From: Lachnospiraceae bacterium
GTDB lineage: Bacteria > Bacillota > Clostridia > Lachnospirales > Lachnospiraceae
Assembly (NCBI GenBank): GCA_017456585.1
Contig: JAFTJD010000043.1
Location: 1 to 38,191, forward strand
Length of the DNA: 38,191 nucleotides
Reading direction: 5' to 3'
Position numbers and translations under genes: made by a program. Shown here one piece after another: positions 34,376-38,191 of this stretch (positions within the stretch are counted from its first letter, which is position 1; each line of letters begins with the position of its first letter). The notes beneath the pieces were generated by a model, which saw only the letters and a list, made by a program, of their open reading frames with translations, did not search any database and was not told the DNA's origin.

Positions 34376-35161
34376 ATGGGCGCTAATATGAAAATTGATT
34401 ATGACAAATGCATAGGATGTCATCAGTGTATTGAGGATTGTCTCACTCACTATTTGGGATTGGACGAAGTAGCTAGTTCAGATACATTTAATAAGCCGAT
34501 TATAATGGAAAAAAGAAGATGTATAAGCTGTGGACACTGCATGGCTATATGTCCGGTAGAAGCTATAGAATTTGAAGATAATCAATTTATACCAATTGAT
34601 GATGATGCCATCCTTAAACTGTTTGGAAAGAAGAGAACTGTTAGAAGATACAAAAAAGGTGCCAAAATAGATAACGATATCTTGGACAAAATAATAATTG
34701 CTGCACAGTCTGCACCGGCACCACCATACAGAAAGACAAGAATTATCATTATCGAAGAAAAATTAGAAGAGATATATAATAAAGCACTGGACTATCTTGT
34801 ATCAATAGTCGAAAAAGATGGCTCAATTAATCCGATGTATGCGACTACCATGGAGCTACACAAAAAAAGGGATGAAGTTCTCTGGAATGCTCAATATCTT
34901 GTAATGATTGTTGGGGGAGTCGGAACAGAGGAAGATGGAGTAATAGCTGCGGAAAGAATGCAGATTATGGCAGAAGCTTTAGGTGTTGGTACAGCATATC
35001 GTGGGGATATGAAAATGGCAATCAATGCTGAGAGCGAAATTAGAGATATGGTAGGCTTGAAAAAACGTGAGAGTGTGTTAACAGCATTTGCGATGGGTAT
35101 ACCTGATTTCAATTTTTTTAGAGAAGCAATTAAGAAAAACAAGACAGTTACTTTTATTTAG
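34376..35161 (+). CDS. Ferredoxin-nitroreductase fusion
   Basis: The 261-residue protein has an N-terminal two-[4Fe-4S] ferredoxin domain: CIGCHQCIEDC and CISCGHCMAICP both match Cys-x2-Cys-x2-Cys-x3-Cys. This is joined to an FMN nitroreductase domain from KKRTVRRYKKG to the end, including SAPAPPYRKTRIIII and AEALGVGTAYRGD. Such fusions pass electrons from a donor to flavin and reduce enoyl, nitro or quinone-like groups. In this ACP cassette it could reduce a double bond left by the FabZ-like enzymes, a role for which no FabI, FabK or FabV is present. Either ATG 34376 or ATG 34388 may be the start. Confidence 0.85.
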   Translation: MGANMKIDYDKCIGCHQCIEDCLTHYLGLDEVASSDTFNKPIIMEKRRCISCGHCMAICPVEAIEFEDNQFIPIDDDAILKLFGKKRTVRRYKKGAKIDNDILDKIIIAAQSAPAPPYRKTRIIIIEEKLEEIYNKALDYLVSIVEKDGSINPMYATTMELHKKRDEVLWNAQYLVMIVGGVGTEEDGVIAAERMQIMAEALGVGTAYRGDMKMAINAESEIRDMVGLKKRESVLTAFAMGIPDFNFFREAIKKNKTVTFI

Positions 35162-35193
35162 ATATGCAGAGTATGTTTATTGGGGTGAACAGT

Positions 35194-36606
35194 ATGATGT
35201 GGGATATTAAAAAATACGGAAGAGCTACAGCATTAATAGCTGATACCGGAGAGGTTCTTACATATGAAGAACTTAATAATATAAGCGAAGTGATAGGAGA
35301 GAAAACAAGGGAAAGGTGCCTTGTTTTTTCCTTATGTACGAATACTATAGGCTCTGTTGTGGGATATGTTTCTTTTATGCAGAATAATATTGTGCCGGTG
35401 CTTCTTAATGCACAGCTTGACAGGGCGCTTCTTGAGAATCTTATGGCTGCATATTGTCCAAGGTATATATGGGTTCCGGAAGATATGGTAAAAGAATTTG
35501 CCGGTTGCGAGGAAGTATATAAGGCTTATGGATATTCGTTGTTGAAGACAGCGTATAACACAGAGTATCCGCTTTATGAGGAGTTGGCGTTATTACTTAC
35601 GACATCAGGTTCTACAGGAAGTCCTAAGTTCGTACGTCAGACATATACCAATGTCTTAACCAACGCAAAACAGATTGCAGAATATCTTGAGCTTGACAGC
35701 ACGGAAAGACCTGTTACGACACTTCCTATGAACTATACTTATGGACTTTCTATTATCAACAGTCATCTGCTGGTAGGAGCAACTATTCTTTTGACAGACA
35801 AGGGACTTATGACAAGAGAGTTCTGGCAGTTTATGAAGGAAGAGAAGGCGACATCTGTCGCAGGTGTACCTTATACATATGAGATGCTTGATAAGCTTAG
35901 GTTCTTTAGGATGGATTTGCCTTATCTTAGATATATGACACAGGCCGGCGGTAAGCTTTCACCTGAGCTTCATAAGAAGTTTGCGGAGTATGCTATCGCT
36001 AACGGCAAGAAGTTCATTGTAATGTATGGGGCTTGTGAGGCGACTGCTCGTATGGGATATCTTCCTGCGGACAGATCACTTGAAAAGTACGGAAGCTGTG
36101 GTATTGCCATTCCGGGAGGAACATTCAGCCTTATAGATGAGAATGATAATATTATAGACGTCGCAGATGTTACCGGGGAACTGGTATATGAGGGTCCTAA
36201 TGTTACTATGGGCTATGCGGAGTGCGGAGAAGACCTGATTAAAGGCGATGAGAGAAACGGACGCTTGGCAACAGGTGATATGGCGAAAAGAGATGAGGAC
36301 GGTTTTTATTTCATAGTAGGTCGCAAGAAACGTTTCCTTAAAATATATGGCAACAGGGTTAATCTCGATGAGGTTGACAGGTTAATTAAGGCGGAATTTA
36401 ATTTTATTGACTGCGCCAGTGCCGGTGTGGATGATCATATGTATATTTTCGTTACTGATGAGGATGTCATTGAACCGGTCAGAAAGTTTATAGCAGATAA
36501 GACTAAGCTTAATCATACTGCCTTTAATGTGATTAAGATAGAAGAGATACCAAAGAATGATGCGGGAAAGACTCTGTATAAAGAGCTTACAAAATATTAT
36601 GAATAA
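35194..36606 (+). CDS. AMP-forming acyl ligase (ANL superfamily)
   Basis: The roughly 470-residue adenylating enzyme has the phosphate loop LLTTSGSTGSPKFV, the core YGACEAT, TGDMAKRDEDGFYFIVGRKK and the catalytic Lys near the end (NDAGKTLYKEL). It activates a carboxylic acid as acyl-AMP and loads it onto CoA or a carrier protein; the ACP 3.4 kb upstream is a likely partner. GGGGTG at 35181-35186 supports ATG 35194; the frame also allows ATG 35164 directly after the nitroreductase stop. Leucine codons here are mostly CTT, unlike the TTA/TTG-rich gene at 33906. The thioesterase gene overlaps its end by eight bases. Confidence 0.87.
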   Translation: MMWDIKKYGRATALIADTGEVLTYEELNNISEVIGEKTRERCLVFSLCTNTIGSVVGYVSFMQNNIVPVLLNAQLDRALLENLMAAYCPRYIWVPEDMVKEFAGCEEVYKAYGYSLLKTAYNTEYPLYEELALLLTTSGSTGSPKFVRQTYTNVLTNAKQIAEYLELDSTERPVTTLPMNYTYGLSIINSHLLVGATILLTDKGLMTREFWQFMKEEKATSVAGVPYTYEMLDKLRFFRMDLPYLRYMTQAGGKLSPELHKKFAEYAIANGKKFIVMYGACEATARMGYLPADRSLEKYGSCGIAIPGGTFSLIDENDNIIDVADVTGELVYEGPNVTMGYAECGEDLIKGDERNGRLATGDMAKRDEDGFYFIVGRKKRFLKIYGNRVNLDEVDRLIKAEFNFIDCASAGVDDHMYIFVTDEDVIEPVRKFIADKTKLNHTAFNVIKIEEIPKNDAGKTLYKELTKYYE

Positions 36607-37300
36607 GAAGATACAGTTGTTTTGCGTGCCTTTTGCAGGAGGAAGCGAAGTCTCATTTAAGGAAATGATTTCATTATTGGATGAAAGAATAGAGGCTGTT
36701 CCTATAGAATATCCGGGACGCGGTAGACGAAAAGCCGATGCAGTATATGAGAAAATGGATGAGCTTATCTTGGATGTTAAGCGACAGATCGAAAGTGCCA
36801 GAAATAAGAATATCCCATTTGCGTTAATGGGTTATAGTATGGGCTGCGAGATTGTGTTTGATTTGGCGCAAAGTGTTCTGGAAGAGAGCCCGGCATATTT
36901 GTTTTTGGCAGCAAGAGAGGCTATAAAATATGATACCAGAGGCCATGATTATTGCCTGCTTGATAAGGATGAATTTGCAAGAAGGATTGTAGAGCTTGGT
37001 GGAATAGACCAAAGGCTTACAAGAGATAAGAGATTCTTAGATATATATATGAGGCACATTTACGAGGACTATAAGCTGTTACATGATTATGTGTATAAGC
37101 CTGAGAAAGGGCCTATAAGACAGAATACAACAGTATTCTATTCTGAGAAGGATACACCCTTTGCGAAAGTAGAGGAGTGGAAGGAAGTAGTTACCGGAAC
37201 AATAGATTTCTATGAATTCGGAGACAATCATTTTTTTATTAATCAGTATGCCAAAGAAATGGCAGATATTATAAGTGATAAGTTATTGGGGTGCATTTAA
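36599..37300 (+). CDS. Type II thioesterase
   Basis: The 233-residue alpha/beta hydrolase has QLFCVPFAGGSEVSF, EYPGRGRR, the nucleophile elbow GYSMG (78-82, Ser80) and a late FGDNHFFI with the catalytic-type His, the pattern of the gramicidin/surfactin-type editing thioesterases. These remove wrong or stalled groups from carrier proteins. The start is ATG 36599, inside the end of the ligase gene; the open frame upstream from 36557 lies wholly within that gene and is rejected. Its stop overlaps the next start by one base (TAATG). Confidence 0.87.
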   Translation: MNKKIQLFCVPFAGGSEVSFKEMISLLDERIEAVPIEYPGRGRRKADAVYEKMDELILDVKRQIESARNKNIPFALMGYSMGCEIVFDLAQSVLEESPAYLFLAAREAIKYDTRGHDYCLLDKDEFARRIVELGGIDQRLTRDKRFLDIYMRHIYEDYKLLHDYVYKPEKGPIRQNTTVFYSEKDTPFAKVEEWKEVVTGTIDFYEFGDNHFFINQYAKEMADIISDKLLGCI

Positions 37301-38191
37301 TGGATTATAGTGAGATATTAACGATTCCGCCTTACTCATTGGGGAAGGAAGATAAGAAGAAGCTTTTGACAGAGAGAATCAAGGAACTGACTGTTCATCA
37401 TATGGAGTGCTGTCCGGAATACAAGAGGATGATGGAGAGCATCGCTTTTGATGTGGAAAAAGCAGAAAGCTACTACGATTATCCGTTTCTTCCTGTAAAG
37501 CTTTTTAAGGATTTGTCGTTAATGAGTGTGCCGAAAGAAGATGTCTTTAAGACTATGACTTCCTCCGGTACTACGGGACAGGCAGTTTCTAAAATATATC
37601 TTGATAAGACGACTGCCGGAAATCAGCAGAAAACTATGGTTAAGATTGTCTCTGATTATACAGGGGCAGGCCGTATGCCTATGTTAATTATTGATTGTCC
37701 GTCCGTTGTCAAGGATAGACTGATGTTCTCTGCAAGAGGCGCAGGAATTCTTGGATTCTCGATTTTTGGTGCGGATAAGATATATGCGTTAGATGACGAT
37801 ATGAAGCTGGATGTAGAGGGTGTTAAGGCATTTCTTGAAAAACATAAAGGGAAGAAGATATTATTGTTTGGTTTTACCTTTATGATATGGCAGCATTTCT
37901 ACAAAGAGTTATTAAGACTTAGAGAAGAAGGAATAACATTAGATATTTCGGATGGGATTTTGATTCACGGCGGAGGCTGGAAGAAGCTTGCAAGTGAAGC
38001 TGTATCGCCGGAGGAATTTCACGATAGGCTTAAGGATGTGTGTGGGTTAGACCACATTCACGATTATTATGGCATGGTAGAACAGACAGGCTGTATCTAT
38101 ATGCAGTGTGAGCATGGACATCTTCATGCAAGTATTTTCTCAGATGTAATTATTAGGAGAACTAAGGATTTCTCGGTAGCGGACATAGGTG
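37300..38191 (+). CDS. LuxE-like acyl-protein synthetase, 5' part (runs off the window)
   Basis: The 297 visible residues begin MDYSEILTIPPYSLGKEDKK and continue without a stop to the window edge. VKLFKDLSLMSVP, the adenylate-loop-like TMTSSGTTGQAVSKIYLD and IHGGGWKKL followed by YYGMVEQTG are recognisable LuxE features. LuxE activates a fatty acid as acyl-AMP and holds it on a C-terminal cysteine, not visible here, before LuxC reduces it to an aldehyde. ATG 37300 overlaps the thioesterase stop. Family length is about 360-380 residues, so some 70 are missing. A LuxC-type reductase downstream is a firm prediction, but is not seen. Confidence 0.85.
   Translation, partial: MDYSEILTIPPYSLGKEDKKKLLTERIKELTVHHMECCPEYKRMMESIAFDVEKAESYYDYPFLPVKLFKDLSLMSVPKEDVFKTMTSSGTTGQAVSKIYLDKTTAGNQQKTMVKIVSDYTGAGRMPMLIIDCPSVVKDRLMFSARGAGILGFSIFGADKIYALDDDMKLDVEGVKAFLEKHKGKKILLFGFTFMIWQHFYKELLRLREEGITLDISDGILIHGGGWKKLASEAVSPEEFHDRLKDVCGLDHIHDYYGMVEQTGCIYMQCEHGHLHASIFSDVIIRRTKDFSVADIG

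Noticed and set aside
36557-36598. Longer thioesterase start at 36557
   Set aside because: The extra 14 residues are inside the ligase coding sequence and precede the conserved start of the family.

Overview
The window reads as a chromosome segment of a motile, low-to-moderate-GC Gram-positive anaerobe, most likely a member of the Lachnospiraceae (Clostridia). The evidence is strong AGGAGG-type ribosome binding sites, the clustered order rpmG-secE-nusG-rplK-rplA-rplJ-rplL, a sigma-D/sigma-28-type flagellin promoter, a short Lachnospiraceae-like flagellin and the general codon habit. The genus cannot be settled by eye.

Region 1 (1-12650) is a cell-surface polysaccharide locus on the + strand. 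It starts inside a dTDP-4-dehydrorhamnose 3,5-epimerase (rfbC). It continues with a Wzt-like ABC ATPase that has a C-terminal glycan-recognition-type domain, a methyltransferase with a C-terminal coiled coil, a Wzm-like permease, a double GT2 glycosyltransferase, two tandem paralogous multi-membrane GT-C-like proteins, CDP-glucose 4,6-dehydratase (rfbG), the CDP-6-deoxyhexose 3-dehydratase (rfbH) and a LicD-family transferase. Together they predict an ABC-exported glycan containing rhamnose and a 3-deoxy sugar, possibly length-controlled by methyl capping.

Region 2 (12690-17915) holds a lone minus-strand FliD-like protein gene behind a terminator, then the conserved translation/secretion cluster. 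Regulatory RNA is unusually clear here: a sigma-A promoter and leader hairpin before rpmG, two separate mimics of the 23S L1-stalk site (before rplK and before rplA), and an L10 leader with its own promoter and attenuator before rplJ. Region 3 (17920-18926) has no gene: it holds ten and a part exact-length 63-bp hairpin repeats showing compensatory base changes, followed by an 18-bp tandem repeat.

Region 4 (18927-23268) carries a PHP-family phosphatase, the flagellin gene with a sigma-D-type promoter and a roughly 200-nt structured leader that looks like a CsrA target, and a GT2 protein likely to glycosylate flagellin.

Region 5 (23418-38191, running off the end) is the most unusual part. It is a + strand cassette combining 3-amino-sugar genes (DegT aminotransferase, Gfo/Idh/MocA dehydrogenase, LpxD-like N-acyltransferase), a NeuB-type nonulosonate synthase, a ThDP-dependent carboligase-like enzyme and a dedicated acyl-carrier-protein chemistry set: ACP, two FabG-like reductases (one broken at a G7 tract), three FabZ-like proteins (one without the catalytic His), a ferredoxin-nitroreductase, an AMP-ligase, a type II thioesterase and a LuxE-like acyl-protein synthetase. 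My inference is that it builds and transfers an unusual acyl group onto a sugar used in flagellin or surface glycosylation. No ketosynthase, CMP-sugar synthetase or LuxC partner lies in the window.
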